A stretch of 64,000 nt of DNA from Leifsonia sp. EB41 (GCF_041262565.1 NZ_JBGCCJ010000001.1:2666001-2730000); one strand, 5' to 3'; positions 34,692 to 44,863 are shown, counted from the first letter of the stretch. A program made the numbers and translations. The notes: a model not told the origin generated them from the sequence alone.

Positions 34692-34704
34692 GATCATAAT
34701 GATC
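34692..34704. promoter_or_regulatory. Operator dyad GATCAT-A-ATGATC
   Basis: Perfect 6-1-6 palindrome between the GntR/FCD regulator and the first hydrolase, in a local AT-rich stretch. FadR-type proteins usually bind short dyads of this size. Serves both divergent genes by position. Confidence 0.62.
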
Positions 34705-34770
34705 TATTTTATTTCCCAGCAGTTCCGCAGCATCACCGTCCCCGCCCGTCCCGACCAATGGAGGTCCGCA

Positions 34771-35676
34771 ATGCCGGGTCAGCTCACCGTCGCAGGCGTC
34801 CAGGCCGCGCCACGCGCGATCGGCGCCGAGCTCGAGCCGTTCGCCGCCGACGTCGCCCGCCACGCGGCCGCGGGCGCCCGCGTCGTCGTCTACCCCGAGC
34901 TCCACCTGTTCGGGGCCGACCACCTGTCGGAGTCGGTGCGGAACACCGCGCTCGGCGCTTCGGCCGTCCCGCTGGACGGCGAGCTGGTGCGCACGCTCGG
35001 CGCGATCGCCGCCGACGCGGGCGTCTGGCTGGTCCCCGGCAGCGTCTGCGAGCGCGGACCGCAGGGCGAGCTCTTCAACACCGCGCTCGCGTTCGGCCCG
35101 GACGGCGCGCTCGCCGCGAGCTACCGCAAGATCTTCCCGTGGCGCCCCTTCGAGCCGTACGTGCCGGGCGACCGCTTCGTCGTGTTCGACCTCGACGGCA
35201 GCACTGTCGGGCTCGACATCTGCTACGACGCCTGGTTCCCCGAGGTCAGCAGGCACCTGGCCTGGCTGGGCGCCGAGGTCATCGTGAACGTCGTGAAGAC
35301 GACCACGCCCGACCGCGAGCAGGAGGTCGTGCTCGCACGCGCCAACTCCATCGCGAATCAGGTCTTCACCGTGAGTGTCAACACCGCCGGCCCGGTCGGT
35401 CGCGGGCGCTCGATCGTCGTCGACCCCGAGGGCGCCGTCCTCGCGGAGTCGGCGGGGGACGAGGAGACCGTCCTCGCCCTCCCGCTCGACCTCGACCGGG
35501 TCGCCCACGTCCGGGAGCACGGCACCGCCGGCGTCAACCGGATGTGGTCGCAGTTCCGCCCAGAGGACGCGGCGATCCCGCTGCCGCTGTACGCGGGGCG
35601 GATCGACCCGCGCGACTGGGCCGTCCAATCCCGCGCCCTCCCGAGCACCACCCCCTCCCGTCAGCCTCTCCTGTGA
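34771..35676 (+). CDS. Carbon-nitrogen hydrolase (nitrilase superfamily) A
   Basis: Hydrolase of 301 residues with the Glu-Lys-Cys triad: YPELHLFG (Glu43), YRKIFPW (Lys120) and LDICYDAWFPE (Cys151). The C-D-Y-D... context and a long C-terminal tail place it near aliphatic amidases/branched nitrilase types. It would break an amide or nitrile into acid and ammonia. Start ATG 34771 follows GGAGG; the ATG at 34699 would lie right on the operator. First gene of an operon with an APC permease and a second, shorter hydrolase. Confidence 0.9.
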   Translation: MPGQLTVAGVQAAPRAIGAELEPFAADVARHAAAGARVVVYPELHLFGADHLSESVRNTALGASAVPLDGELVRTLGAIAADAGVWLVPGSVCERGPQGELFNTALAFGPDGALAASYRKIFPWRPFEPYVPGDRFVVFDLDGSTVGLDICYDAWFPEVSRHLAWLGAEVIVNVVKTTTPDREQEVVLARANSIANQVFTVSVNTAGPVGRGRSIVVDPEGAVLAESAGDEETVLALPLDLDRVAHVREHGTAGVNRMWSQFRPEDAAIPLPLYAGRIDPRDWAVQSRALPSTTPSRQPLL

Positions 35677-35687
35677 AGGATCCCGGC

Positions 35688-37136
35688 ATGTCCACTGCTC
35701 CCGCTCCCTCCTCCGCCCAGCCGTCGCTGGCCCGGACCCTCCGCCTCCCCTCCCTCGTGCTCTTCGGCCTCGCGTACATGACGCCGCTGATCGTCCTCGG
35801 CATCTTCGGCGTCGTGGCCGAGACCACCGGGGGCGCGAGCGCGTCCGCCTACCTCGTCGCGCTGGTCGCGATGCTGTTCACGGCCTCCAGCTACGGCAGG
35901 ATGGCCGCCGCCTACCCCGTCGCCGGCTCGGCCTACACGTACGTGCGCCGCACCATCGACCCACGGGTCGGCTTCCTGGTGGGCTGGGCGGTGCTGCTCG
36001 ACTACCTGTTCCTCCCGATGGTGATCTGGCTGATCGGCGCCGCCTACCTGGAGGCGCAGTTCCCTGGCGTCCCCGGCTGGGTGTGGATCCTCGGCTTCAT
36101 CATCGTGACCACGCTGCTGAACATCCTCGGCATCAAGGTCGCCGACCGGACGAACTACATCCTGATGGCGTTCCAGGTGCTCGTCATCGTCGTGTTCGTC
36201 GGGCTTTCGATCGGATCGGTGGTCGCCCACCGGGGAGCGGGCGGCCTGATCTCGGCCGGACCGTTCGTGAACCCGACCGCGACGTTCCAGGGCGTCACCG
36301 CCGGCGCCGCCATCGCGGCCTACTCCTTCCTCGGCTTCGACGCCGTGACCACGTTCACGGAGGAGACGATCGAGCCGCGCAAGACCGTGCCGCGCGCCAT
36401 CCTGCTCATCGCCCTGATCGGCGGCGTGATCTTCATCCTGGTGTCGTACACGACCCAGCTCGTGCACCCCGGCGGCCAGTTCCACGACGCGTCGTCCGCC
36501 GCGTTCGACATCGCGATCACCATCGGCGGCAACGTCTTCGGCTCGATCTTCATCGCGGGCCTGGTGGTCGCGCAGTTCGCCTCCGGCCTCGCCGCGCAGG
36601 CCTCCGCCGCACGCCTGATGTTCGCGATGGGCCGGGACGGAGCGCTACCCCGCAAGGTGTTCGGCGAGATCAGCCGCCGGTTCCGCTCGCCGGTCGTGAA
36701 CCTGATGATCATCGGCGTCGTCGGGTTGGTGGCGATGTTCCTGGATGTCGCGACCTCCACGTCGTTCATCAACTTCGGCGCGTTCGTCGCCTTCACGATG
36801 GTGAACGTGTCCGTGATCGTCTACTACTTCCGCCAGCGGCGCGAGGGTCACCGCCACAACGCGATCATCTACGTCGTGCTGCCCGCGATCGGCGCGATCG
36901 TCACCGGCTACCTGCTGACGAGGCTGGACATCAACGCCATCGTGCTCGGACTGAGCTGGCTGGTGATCGGCGTCATCGTGCTCGCCTTCGTGACGAAGGG
37001 CTTCCGTCAGCTTCCTCCCGAGATCGCGTACGACGAAGCGGACGCGGAAACCGCAGACGAGACGCGACAGGCCGCTCCGGCTCCTGCTGCGGCCCCGGCG
37101 GCGACGGAGGCCGCCCCGGCCCCGGCCAGGGAGTAG
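35688..37136 (+). CDS. APC-family permease of the hydrolase operon
   Basis: Twelve-segment transporter of 482 residues, 11 bases after hydrolase A. The first-helix motif GLAYMTPLIVLGIFGVVAE and the SFLGFDAVTTFTEETIEPRKTVP consensus are clear. The C-terminal tail ends in an Ala/Pro/Glu-rich repeat (APAPAAAPAATEAAPAPARE). It would import the amide or amine compound cleaved by the two hydrolases. Its relation to the permease at 29.2 kb suggests paralogy. Start ATG 35688 has GAAGGATCC upstream. Confidence 0.92.
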   Translation: MSTAPAPSSAQPSLARTLRLPSLVLFGLAYMTPLIVLGIFGVVAETTGGASASAYLVALVAMLFTASSYGRMAAAYPVAGSAYTYVRRTIDPRVGFLVGWAVLLDYLFLPMVIWLIGAAYLEAQFPGVPGWVWILGFIIVTTLLNILGIKVADRTNYILMAFQVLVIVVFVGLSIGSVVAHRGAGGLISAGPFVNPTATFQGVTAGAAIAAYSFLGFDAVTTFTEETIEPRKTVPRAILLIALIGGVIFILVSYTTQLVHPGGQFHDASSAAFDIAITIGGNVFGSIFIAGLVVAQFASGLAAQASAARLMFAMGRDGALPRKVFGEISRRFRSPVVNLMIIGVVGLVAMFLDVATSTSFINFGAFVAFTMVNVSVIVYYFRQRREGHRHNAIIYVVLPAIGAIVTGYLLTRLDINAIVLGLSWLVIGVIVLAFVTKGFRQLPPEIAYDEADAETADETRQAAPAPAAAPAATEAAPAPARE

Positions 37137-37138
37137 GC

Positions 37139-37924
37139 GTGCGGCTCGCGCTCGCGCAGCTCGCGTCGGACGACGACGTCGCAGGCAACCTCCGGGCTGT
37201 CGGCGACGCCGTCGCGCGCGCGACGGACCAGGGAGCGGAGCTGGTGCTGCTGCCGGAGTATGCGATGTACGAGAAGAAGATGGTGGACGCGACCTTCGCG
37301 GGCGTGGCCGAACCGCTCGACGGCCGCTTCGGCTCCGCTGTCGCCGAGCTGGCAGCCTCCCGGCGCGTGACGATCGTCGCGGGCCTCGTCGAACGCTCGT
37401 CCGACGGCGCCGATCCCCGGCCGTTCAACACCCTGGCGGCGTTCGGCCCGGACGGCGGCCTCCTGACCCGGTACCGCAAGATCCATCTCTTCGACTCGTT
37501 CGGCTTCCGGGAGTCCGAGTGGATTGCACCCGCCCCTGAGCCGGAGGCCGTCGTCTTCGAGGCCGGGGGGCTGACCGTCGGCCTGATGACCTGTTACGAC
37601 CTGCGCTTCCCCGAGCTCGGCCGCGCGCTCGCCGACGCCGGCGCCGACCTGCTGGCGGTGTGCTCGTCGTGGGTGCCCGGCCCGCACAAGCTCGACCAGT
37701 GGCGGACGCTCGCGCGGGCCCGCGCGATCGAGAACGGCTGCTACGCCGCGGCGGTGTCGCAGGCGGAGCCCATCTCGGTGGGCCACAGCCTGCTCGCGGA
37801 CCCGCACGGAGAGGTGATCGTGGAGACAGGGGGCTCGCCGGAAGTGATGCTCGGCGAGGTGGACCCCGCCGCGGTTGTCGCCGCGCGCGAACGCGACCCG
37901 GCCCTCCGGCTGCGGCGGCTCTGA
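37139..37924 (+). CDS. Carbon-nitrogen hydrolase (nitrilase superfamily) B
   Basis: Second nitrilase-superfamily enzyme, 261 residues, with Glu40 (LLPEYAMY), Lys114 (RYRKIHLFDSFG) and Cys152 (MTCYDLRFPE). CYDLRFPE and HLFD are marks of the NIT/omega-amidase and carbamoylputrescine-amidase-like branch, so it probably cleaves an omega-amide different from the substrate of hydrolase A. GTG 37139 starts two bases after the permease stop, with AGGGAG in the permease end, so all three genes are coupled. Ends near the convergent glgX. Confidence 0.9.
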   Translation: MRLALAQLASDDDVAGNLRAVGDAVARATDQGAELVLLPEYAMYEKKMVDATFAGVAEPLDGRFGSAVAELAASRRVTIVAGLVERSSDGADPRPFNTLAAFGPDGGLLTRYRKIHLFDSFGFRESEWIAPAPEPEAVVFEAGGLTVGLMTCYDLRFPELGRALADAGADLLAVCSSWVPGPHKLDQWRTLARARAIENGCYAAAVSQAEPISVGHSLLADPHGEVIVETGGSPEVMLGEVDPAAVVAARERDPALRLRRL

Positions 37925-37947
37925 GTCAGGACCGGGTCGCCACTCGC

Positions 37948-39990
37948 TTATCCCCCAACCGCGGACCGGAACAGGGCGAAGGAGGTCTCGCCGACGATGA
38001 CGCTCTCGCCGTCGTGGAGGGCGAGCTCCTGATCGCTGGACAGCTCCAGCTCCCAGTGCGCGCCTGGCGGGTCGGGCAGCACGAACTCGACCCCGTTCTC
38101 GGCGGCGTTGAGCAGCAGGAGGAAGGAGTCCGCGCTCTCGTGCATGAGCACGAACGCGATCGTGCGGGCCTCCGGGTCGTTCCAGTCGTCGTCGGTGAAC
38201 GACTCCCCGTCCGCGCGCACGATCCGCACCGTGTCGGCGCTGCCGTCCTCGGGCGCGTGCCGGTACCACTCGGGCCGGAGGGCGGGCTCGGTGCGGCGCA
38301 GGCGGATGAGCGCCGCGGTGAACGCGTGCAGTTCCCAGTCGGCGTTCGCCCAGTCGTACCAGGAGATCTCGTTGTCCTGGCAGTACGCGTTGTTGTTGCC
38401 CTGCTGGGTGCGGCCCAATTCGTCGCCGCCCAGGATCATCGGAACGCCGGCCGAGAGCAGCACCGTCGCGAGGAGGTTCTTCCGCTGCCGGACGCGCACG
38501 GCGAGGATCTCCTCGTCGTCGGTCGGGCCCTCCGCGCCGTAGTTGCGCGAGCGGTTGTCGGACTCGCCGTCGCGGTTGTCCTCCCCGTTCGCCTCGTTGT
38601 GCTTCTCGTCGTAGCTGGTGAGGTCGGCCAGCGTGAAGCCGTCGTGGGCGGTGACGAAGTTGACGCTCGAGAGCGGCGCGCGCCGGGAGTCCTCGTAGAT
38701 GTCCGGGCTGCCGAGCACCCGCTGCGCGAGCGTCCCGAGCACGCCGGGGGTGCCGCGCCAGAAGTCGCGCACGTCGTCGCGGAACTGCCCGTTCCACTCC
38801 GACCAGTCGGCCGGGAACCCGCCGAGCTGGTACCCGGCGGTGTCCCACGGCTCGGCGATCAGTTTGACGCGCGCGAGGGTCGGGTCCTGCTGGATGAGCG
38901 TGAGGAACGCGCTGTGCAGGCTGGCGTCGCCGCCCTGCCGGGTGAGCGTGGTGGCCAAATCGAACCGGAATCCGTCGATGTGGTAGTCGTCCACCCAGTA
39001 GCGCAGCGAGTCCATGATGAGCTGCAGGGCGGCGGGATGGCTGACGTTGACGCTGTTCCCGGTGCCGGTGGTGTCGAAGTAGTGCGCGCGGTCGCCGTCG
39101 ACGAGCCGGTAGTAGGAGGGGTTGTCGATGCCCTTGAAGCTGTAGGTCGGCCCGCGGTCGTTGCCCTCGGCGGTGTGGTTGTAGACGACGTCGAGGATGA
39201 CCTCCAGGCCGGCCGCGTGCAGCGCCTTGACCATGCCCTTGAACTCGTCCACCTGGTGCCCGGTGTCGCCGGTCGCGGCGTACTCGTTGTGCGGGGCGAA
39301 GAAGCCGATGGAGTTGTAGCCCCAGTAGTTGCGGAGGCCCTTCTCCTGCAGGTGCGGGTCCTGCACGAACTGGTGCACCGGCATCAGCTCGACCGCGGTG
39401 ACCCCGAGGTTCTTGAGGTACTCGACGGCGGCCGGGTGCGCGAGGCCGGCGTACGTGCCGCGGAACTCCTCCGGCACCCACTCCATCAGCTTGGTGAAGC
39501 CCTTGACGTGGGTCTCGTAGATGATGGTCTCGCTGAGCGGCGTGAACGGACGCTCGTGGTCGCCCCAGTCGAACTCCTGCGGGTCGACGACGACTCCGAG
39601 CGCGACGTGCCGCTTGCCGTTCGTGTCGCTGCGCCGCTTGGGCCTGCCGAGCTGGTGCCCGAACACGGCCTGGGAGTTGTCCCACGAGCCCGTGACGGCG
39701 CGGGCGCGCGTCGGGAGGAGGACCTTCGCGGGCGAGAAGCGGAGCCCGTTGGCGGGGTCCCAGGGTCCGGCGACGCGGAGTCCGTAGCGGGTGCCGGGGA
39801 CGAGGCCCTGGACGTAGCCGTGGAAGACATGCCCAGTGCGGTTGGGGAGCTCGGTCCGGGTCTCCCGACCGCGCGCGTCGAACAGGGAGACGTAGACGTT
39901 GTCCGCGTTCTCGCTGTAGACGGCGACGTTGGCGCCGCCCTCGACGAGCGTGATGCCGAGCGGATACGGCGCGGAGCCGTCGCTGCTCAC
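37948..39990 (-). CDS. glgX: Glycogen debranching enzyme GlgX/TreX
   Basis: GH13 isoamylase-type debranching enzyme of 680 residues, cutting alpha-1,6 branches of glycogen and providing maltooligosaccharides for the TreY/TreZ route. CBM48 at the N-terminus, then the barrel with YETHVKGFT, nucleophile Asp344 in DGFRFDLA, acid/base Glu380 in LIAEPWD and Asp450 in TAHDGF. Start GTG 39990 (weak AGGCGG site); the frame stays open upstream to 40185 but the sequence there is not protein-like. Same direction as treY-treZ, separated from them by the vapBC pair. Confidence 0.93.
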   Translation of the reverse strand: MSSDGSAPYPLGITLVEGGANVAVYSENADNVYVSLFDARGRETRTELPNRTGHVFHGYVQGLVPGTRYGLRVAGPWDPANGLRFSPAKVLLPTRARAVTGSWDNSQAVFGHQLGRPKRRSDTNGKRHVALGVVVDPQEFDWGDHERPFTPLSETIIYETHVKGFTKLMEWVPEEFRGTYAGLAHPAAVEYLKNLGVTAVELMPVHQFVQDPHLQEKGLRNYWGYNSIGFFAPHNEYAATGDTGHQVDEFKGMVKALHAAGLEVILDVVYNHTAEGNDRGPTYSFKGIDNPSYYRLVDGDRAHYFDTTGTGNSVNVSHPAALQLIMDSLRYWVDDYHIDGFRFDLATTLTRQGGDASLHSAFLTLIQQDPTLARVKLIAEPWDTAGYQLGGFPADWSEWNGQFRDDVRDFWRGTPGVLGTLAQRVLGSPDIYEDSRRAPLSSVNFVTAHDGFTLADLTSYDEKHNEANGEDNRDGESDNRSRNYGAEGPTDDEEILAVRVRQRKNLLATVLLSAGVPMILGGDELGRTQQGNNNAYCQDNEISWYDWANADWELHAFTAALIRLRRTEPALRPEWYRHAPEDGSADTVRIVRADGESFTDDDWNDPEARTIAFVLMHESADSFLLLLNAAENGVEFVLPDPPGAHWELELSSDQELALHDGESVIVGETSFALFRSAVGG

Positions 39991-40147
39991 CGGACCGCCT
40001 GGGACGAGCTGTGCGCGATACTGCTGAGCGCGGGGTCGCTGCGCTGGGGGCAGAGCTGTGGCACGGTGCCTCCGATGATCGGTAGACCGACACCTTACCT
40101 GCGCGCGCAGGAGCGGTGGAAGCGGTTGACACAGGTATCGGGGGCAG

Positions 40148-40555
40148 CTAGGCGGCCGCGACGTACTCCTGCCGCACGGCGCCACCCGTGGCGTATTCGA
40201 TGAAGCCGAAGTCTCGATCGGAGTTCAGGATCACGGCGTCGTTCGCCACGGCGTACGCGGCGATCAGGCAGTCGAACGCGCCCGCGGCCCGCACCGCACC
40301 GCGGTCCCAGAGCGACTCTTGGATGCCCAGTGCCGCGCTCTCGCTGGGGTGCTCCCAGGCCGGAAGCAAGTCGTCCATGTCTGCCTGCAACTCCCGGTGT
40401 TCCTCGGGAGAGCGGGCGGAGTGGCAATACTCCAGGACCTGCGGTGGGCAGGTGATGAGCAGATGGTGCGGAAGGATCTCCCTCAGCCGCCGCGCGATCG
40501 CCGGGCTGCTGGAAACCTTCTGCCAGATGCTGTTGTCGACGAGGTAGGTCGTCAC
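40148..40555 (-). CDS. vapC: VapC-type PIN-domain toxin
   Basis: Ribonuclease toxin of 135 residues with the PIN acidic residues Asp7 (YLVDNS), Glu42 (QVLEYC), Asp95 (AFDCLIAAYA) and the Asp113/Asp115 pair (NSDRDF). Its usual target is tRNA or rRNA. ATG 40555 overlaps the antitoxin stop by four bases, so toxin synthesis is coupled to antitoxin. Sits between treZ and glgX. Confidence 0.92.
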   Translation of the reverse strand: MTTYLVDNSIWQKVSSSPAIARRLREILPHHLLITCPPQVLEYCHSARSPEEHRELQADMDDLLPAWEHPSESAALGIQESLWDRGAVRAAGAFDCLIAAYAVANDAVILNSDRDFGFIEYATGGAVRQEYVAAA

Positions 40556-40782
40556 GAGCCGGCGCTCGTGCCAGGGAGGAACGTCGGAGTGATGGTCGGA
40601 GCGTCGATCTGGTCCGGCTCGAAGCGGCGGGCGATGATGCGCTCGACGGCAGCCTGCTGACGGTGCATCGCGAGCAGCCTCCGGAGTGCGATGTCGACAG
40701 CCTCCCGGTTGGAGGATGCGCCCGTGGTCGCCTTCGCCTGCGCAAGCAGATCCGGATCGATGTCGATCGATGTGATGGCCAT
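40552..40782 (-). CDS. vapB: VapB-type antitoxin (ribbon-helix-helix)
   Basis: Antitoxin of 76 residues: N-terminal MAITSIDIDPDLLAQAK strand-helix typical of the AbrB-unlike VapB/RHH fold, then ASSNREAVDIALRRLLAMHRQQ and a flexible acidic tail that would block VapC. ATG 40782 has GAGAGGCGAC upstream; an earlier start at 40851 would read through the operator. A perfect dyad 15 bases upstream is the expected VapBC autoregulatory site. Confidence 0.9.
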   Translation of the reverse strand: MAITSIDIDPDLLAQAKATTGASSNREAVDIALRRLLAMHRQQAAVERIIARRFEPDQIDAPTITPTFLPGTSAGS

Positions 40783-40796
40783 GTCGCCTCTCTCCG

Positions 40797-40820
40797 CGCT
40801 ATATAGATCACTATATAGCG
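40797..40820. promoter_or_regulatory. vapBC operator with TATATA-type promoter core
   Basis: CGCTATATAG (40797-40806) and CTATATAGCG (40811-40820) form a perfect 10-bp inverted repeat around ATCA. It is an extreme AT island in a high-GC region and carries TATA-like -10 hexamers on the vapB strand. The position just upstream of vapB fits autorepression by the VapBC complex. The dyad ends 28 bases before the treZ stop (40848). Confidence 0.8.
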
Positions 40821-40847
40821 ATGGGGGCGTTGCGTACAGCATGTCGT

Positions 40848-42554
40848 TCACCTCTCCACTCGTCTGATGCGGACCGCGCCGTCGAACACGGCCTCCGTCA
40901 CCGTCTCATCCGCTGTGGCCGGGAGGTCGCTCCCGGTCAGCGCCGCTTCCACCCGGAGCCCGGCGCGGGTGAACGCGAACACGCCGTCCACGCAGGTGAC
41001 GTCCGTCGCGCGGGCGCCAGCGGGCAGCTCGCGACGCAGCTCGATGAGGTGCCGGTACCAGGCGAGCAGGCGGGCGTGCGTGGGCCGGGCGGGTTCGGTC
41101 CAGTCCAGACGGGCGCTTTCGAAGGTCGCCGGGTCCTGCGGGTCGGGGACCACGTTCGGGTCCCAACCCATCCGGGCGAACTCGGCGATCCGGCCGGTGC
41201 GTGTGGCCTCCGCCAGCTCGGGCTCGGGATGCGAGCTGAAGAACGGCCACGGGGTGGTCGCGCCCCACTCCTCGCCCATGAACAGCATCGGCGTGAACGG
41301 GCCGAGCAGGATCAGGGCGGCGGCGACCGCGAGACGCCCCTCGTCGAGCGTCGCAGTGAGCCGGTCGCCCACCGCGCGGTTGCCGATCTGGTCGTGGTCC
41401 TGGCTGAAGGCGACCAGCCGGCTGAACGGGATGTCGCCGTCGAGCGGCCGGCCGTGGTTCCGTTCGCGGAAGCTCGACCAGGTGCCGTCGTGGAAGAACC
41501 CGCGCTCGAAGACTTTGATCAGCGCCTGCGGCCCGGCGAAATCGGCGTAGTACCCGCTCGTCTCGCCGGTCAGGTTCACGTGGACGGCGTGGTGCACATC
41601 GTCGTCCCACTGGGCGTCCAGGCCGTAGCCGTGGCGGCGCCGCTCGCGGATCAGCTTCGGGTCGTTGAGGTCGCTCTCGGCGATCAGGGTCGCTGGCCGG
41701 CCGGTCGTCTCGCGGATGCCGGCCGCCTCCCGCGCGAGCGCCTCCAGGATGTGCTCGGCGCTGCCGTCGTGGAGAGCGTGCACGGCGTCCAACCGCAGGC
41801 CGTCGACGTGCATCTCGCGCAGCCAGAAGCGGGCGTTGTCGAGGATGAGCTGCCGGACCTCGCCCGACGCCGGCCCGTCGAGGTTGACCGACGAACCCCA
41901 GGTGGTGCGACCCTCGCTCAGGTACGGGCCGAACATCGGGAGGTAGTTGCCGCTCGGCCCGAGGTGGTTGTAGACGACGTCCTGGATGACCGCGATCCCG
42001 CGTCCGTGACAGGCGTCCACGAACCGCTGGTACGCGTCGGGACCGCCGTACGGCTCGTGCACCGCGAACCAGAGCACCCCGTCGTAGCCCCACCCATGGG
42101 AACCGTTGAACGCGTTGACCGGCAACAGCTCAACGGCCTCCACGCCGAGCTCCACGAGGTGGTCGAGCCGGCCGGCTGCGGCGTCCAGGGTGCCTTCGGG
42201 CGTGAAGGTGCCGAGGTGGAGCTCGTAAATCACGCGACCGGTGAGCGGGCCGGGACGCCAGTCGTGGTCGGTCCAGGCGAAGTCGCCAGGGTCCCAGGTG
42301 CGGCTCAGCGCGTGCACGCCCTCGGGCTGGCGCCGCGAGCGCGGGTCGGGGAACGGACCCGCTCCGTCGACCACGAAGCCGTAGTCGAGCGGGGCGTCGG
42401 CGCCGTCGAGCGGCGCGGGCAGACTCCACCAGCCGCGCTCGTCCTTCTGGAGCGGATGCCTCCCGTGCCCCGCGATCTCGACCTCGACCGCATCCGCGCC
42501 CGGCGCCCACACCTCGCCGAAGCCGTCGCCCACCACGCTGCCCGCCGCGCTCAT
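40848..42554 (-). CDS. treZ: Malto-oligosyltrehalose trehalohydrolase
   Basis: GH13 enzyme of 568 residues releasing trehalose from maltooligosyl-trehalose. N-terminal beta domain (about 1-90) and barrel with the [12 protein letters not shown] motif, [11 protein letters not shown] (nucleophile Asp), AESDLND (acid Glu) and [11 protein letters not shown]. Start ATG 42554 overlaps the treY stop by four bases. Together with TreY and GlgX it turns glycogen into trehalose, a compatible solute and mycomembrane or stress sugar. Confidence 0.95.
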   Translation of the reverse strand: MSAAGSVVGDGFGEVWAPGADAVEVEIAGHGRHPLQKDERGWWSLPAPLDGADAPLDYGFVVDGAGPFPDPRSRRQPEGVHALSRTWDPGDFAWTDHDWRPGPLTGRVIYELHLGTFTPEGTLDAAAGRLDHLVELGVEAVELLPVNAFNGSHGWGYDGVLWFAVHEPYGGPDAYQRFVDACHGRGIAVIQDVVYNHLGPSGNYLPMFGPYLSEGRTTWGSSVNLDGPASGEVRQLILDNARFWLREMHVDGLRLDAVHALHDGSAEHILEALAREAAGIRETTGRPATLIAESDLNDPKLIRERRRHGYGLDAQWDDDVHHAVHVNLTGETSGYYADFAGPQALIKVFERGFFHDGTWSSFRERNHGRPLDGDIPFSRLVAFSQDHDQIGNRAVGDRLTATLDEGRLAVAAALILLGPFTPMLFMGEEWGATTPWPFFSSHPEPELAEATRTGRIAEFARMGWDPNVVPDPQDPATFESARLDWTEPARPTHARLLAWYRHLIELRRELPAGARATDVTCVDGVFAFTRAGLRVEAALTGSDLPATADETVTEAVFDGAVRIRRVER

Positions 42555-44863
42555 CGGACCACCGCCAGCAGCGCGACCGGATACCGGTCGAACAGTTCGG
42601 CGAGCCGTGCCCGGCCGCTCACCTCGCGTCCGGTCAGTTCGTCCCGGTAGACCGCCGCTCCGAGGTCGACCGCGGTGTCGCCCCAGCCTCCCGCCTGAGC
42701 CAGCCCGACCGGGAGCCGGGTGGCCAGCGTGACGGCGCCGCCGCGGTCGAACGCCACGAGGTGCTCCGCGCGCTCACCGTCCGCCGTCACGGGCCGGTAC
42801 TCCGCGAAGAGCTCCGGTCGTTCGCGGAGCAGCCGCAGGGCCCGGGAGGTCACCAGCACTTTCGCCGCGCCCGACGAGTCGATGGGCGGCAGCCAGCCGT
42901 CGTCGAGGTGCGCGAGCAGCCCGGCCGCGGCGTCGAACTCCACCGGGCGGCGGTTGTCGGGGTCGACCAGCGACCGCTCCCAGCGCTCCGAGCCCTGGTA
43001 GACGTCGGGGACGCCCGGGATGGTGAGCTGCACGAGCTTCGCGCCGAGGCCGTTGCTCGCGCCCGGTGCGTCGACGATCGCGGCGACGGCCGCGACCTCC
43101 GCCGCCACGCGGGGGTCGTCGAACGCCGCATCCACCAGTTCGCCCATGGCGTCCTCGAACGTCGCATCGGGGTCGGTCCAGCTCGTGCTCGCGCCGGCCT
43201 CCCGCGCGGCCTTGAGCGCGTAGGCCTGGAGGCGTTCCCGGGAGGCGGGCCACGCTCCGACGATCGACTGCCAGAGCAGGTTCTCGAGCGACCCGTCTCC
43301 GATCGACACACGCTGACGGACCGCCGTGAGGAACCGGCCCCAGCGCTCTGGCAGCTCTGCGAGCACAGCGATGCGCGCCCTGGTGTCCTCGCTGCGCTTG
43401 GCATCGTGCGTGCTCAGCGTCGTCAGCGAGTGCGGGAGGTCGGCAAGGCGCCGCTGCTGCAGGCGGTGGAAGTCCGCCACGGTCACGGCGAACTCCGACG
43501 GGTCGCCGCCGACCTCGGTCAGCGACACCAGCCGGGTGTACCGGTAGAAGGCGTTGTCCTCCACACCTTTGGCCATGATCGCGCCGCTCGTCTGCTGGAA
43601 CCGCGCGGAGGCCGCCGCCAGGACGCCCTCGGAGTCCGGCGCGAACACGGTGCCGAGCGTCTGTAGCGCGTCGGCGAGGTCCGGTCGCGCGGCGGACGCG
43701 GCGTCGAGCGCGGCCCGCAGCTGGTCGGCGCCGAACGGCAGGTAGCTCCGATAGACCGGGAAGCCTGCGGCCAGCTCCGCCACGGCGTCGGCGAGGGAGT
43801 CCGAGCCGGCACCCTCCACGCCCAGGTCGCGGACCACTCGGAGCACCTCCGACCGCAGGATCCCGTCGGCCGCTGCCCGCTTGCGGCGATGAACCAGCCC
43901 CGGCCAGTCCCTGCTCTCCTCGCGCGCGTCGTGCTCCTCCGCCAGTGCCGTCAGGGGCTCGTCGCCCGCCGGGTCCACGAACACGCGGTCCACGAGGCCG
44001 AGCGCGTCGTACCCGGTCGTGCCGGCGATCGGCCAGCTCGGGATGGGCTCGTCGCCCTCCAGGATCTTCTCCACCCAGACCGGGCGTCCATCGGCCAGGT
44101 CGGCGAGCCGCCGCAGGTAGTCGCCGGGGTCGCGGAGGCCGTCCGGGTGATCGACGCGGAGGCCGTCCACGAGCCCGTCGCGCACCCAGCGCGCGATCTC
44201 GGCGTGCGTGTCGTCGAAGACCCGCGGATCCTCCACCCGTACGCCGGCCAGCGAGTTCACCGCGAAGAACCGGCGGTAGTTCAGCTCGGCGTCGGCCCGT
44301 CGCCACGAGACCAGCTCGTAGTGCTGCCGGGCGTGCACCTCGCGCGGCGAGGCGAACTCGGTGCCTGGAGCGACGGGGAAGCGGTGGTCGTAGTAGCGCA
44401 GCTCGCCGTCCACGACGCGCAGCGCGTCCTCCTCGTCCGGCCCGTCGCCGAGCACCGGGAGGCGCAGCCGGCCGCCGCCGAACGCCCAGTCGATGTCGAA
44501 GTGCCCGGCGTAGGCGGACTCCTGACCGAAGCGGAGCACATCCCACCACCACGGGTTCTCGTGCGGCACAGCGACGCCGAGATGGTTGGGCACGATGTCC
44601 ACGATCACCTGGAGTCCGTGGCGGTGGGCGGCGTCCGCGAACTCGCGCAACGCCTCCGGGCCGCCGCGCGCCTCGTCCACCCGCGTGGGGTCGACCACGT
44701 CGTAGCCGTGCGCAGACCCCGCGGCCGACTGGAGCAGCGGCGACAGGTAGACGGCGCCGACGCCCAGACGGCGGAGGTAGTCGAGCACCTGCGCGGCGTC
44801 CCGCAGCGTGAAGTCGGGCGAGATCTGGAGGCGGTAGGTGCTTATCGGTACGTCGTGGCTCAC
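42551..44863 (-). CDS. treY: Malto-oligosyltrehalose synthase
   Basis: GH13 family isomerase of 770 residues turning the reducing end of maltooligosaccharides into trehalose linkage. Begins [12 protein letters not shown], then [30 protein letters not shown] (nucleophile), [10 protein letters not shown] (acid/base) and a typical long C-terminal insertion with NPHD-type [14 protein letters not shown]. Start GTG 44863. First gene of the unit treY-treZ, divergent from the stress protein CsbD, so a shared stress-responsive region between them is likely. Confidence 0.94.
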   Translation of the reverse strand: MSHDVPISTYRLQISPDFTLRDAAQVLDYLRRLGVGAVYLSPLLQSAAGSAHGYDVVDPTRVDEARGGPEALREFADAAHRHGLQVIVDIVPNHLGVAVPHENPWWWDVLRFGQESAYAGHFDIDWAFGGGRLRLPVLGDGPDEEDALRVVDGELRYYDHRFPVAPGTEFASPREVHARQHYELVSWRRADAELNYRRFFAVNSLAGVRVEDPRVFDDTHAEIARWVRDGLVDGLRVDHPDGLRDPGDYLRRLADLADGRPVWVEKILEGDEPIPSWPIAGTTGYDALGLVDRVFVDPAGDEPLTALAEEHDAREESRDWPGLVHRRKRAAADGILRSEVLRVVRDLGVEGAGSDSLADAVAELAAGFPVYRSYLPFGADQLRAALDAASAARPDLADALQTLGTVFAPDSEGVLAAASARFQQTSGAIMAKGVEDNAFYRYTRLVSLTEVGGDPSEFAVTVADFHRLQQRRLADLPHSLTTLSTHDAKRSEDTRARIAVLAELPERWGRFLTAVRQRVSIGDGSLENLLWQSIVGAWPASRERLQAYALKAAREAGASTSWTDPDATFEDAMGELVDAAFDDPRVAAEVAAVAAIVDAPGASNGLGAKLVQLTIPGVPDVYQGSERWERSLVDPDNRRPVEFDAAAGLLAHLDDGWLPPIDSSGAAKVLVTSRALRLLRERPELFAEYRPVTADGERAEHLVAFDRGGAVTLATRLPVGLAQAGGWGDTAVDLGAAVYRDELTGREVSGRARLAELFDRYPVALLAVVR

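Noticed and set aside
40797-40820. Possible attachment site or IS end at the AT-rich palindrome
   Set aside because: Position before vapB and perfect symmetry are explained by a toxin-antitoxin operator; no flanking direct repeats or transposase.
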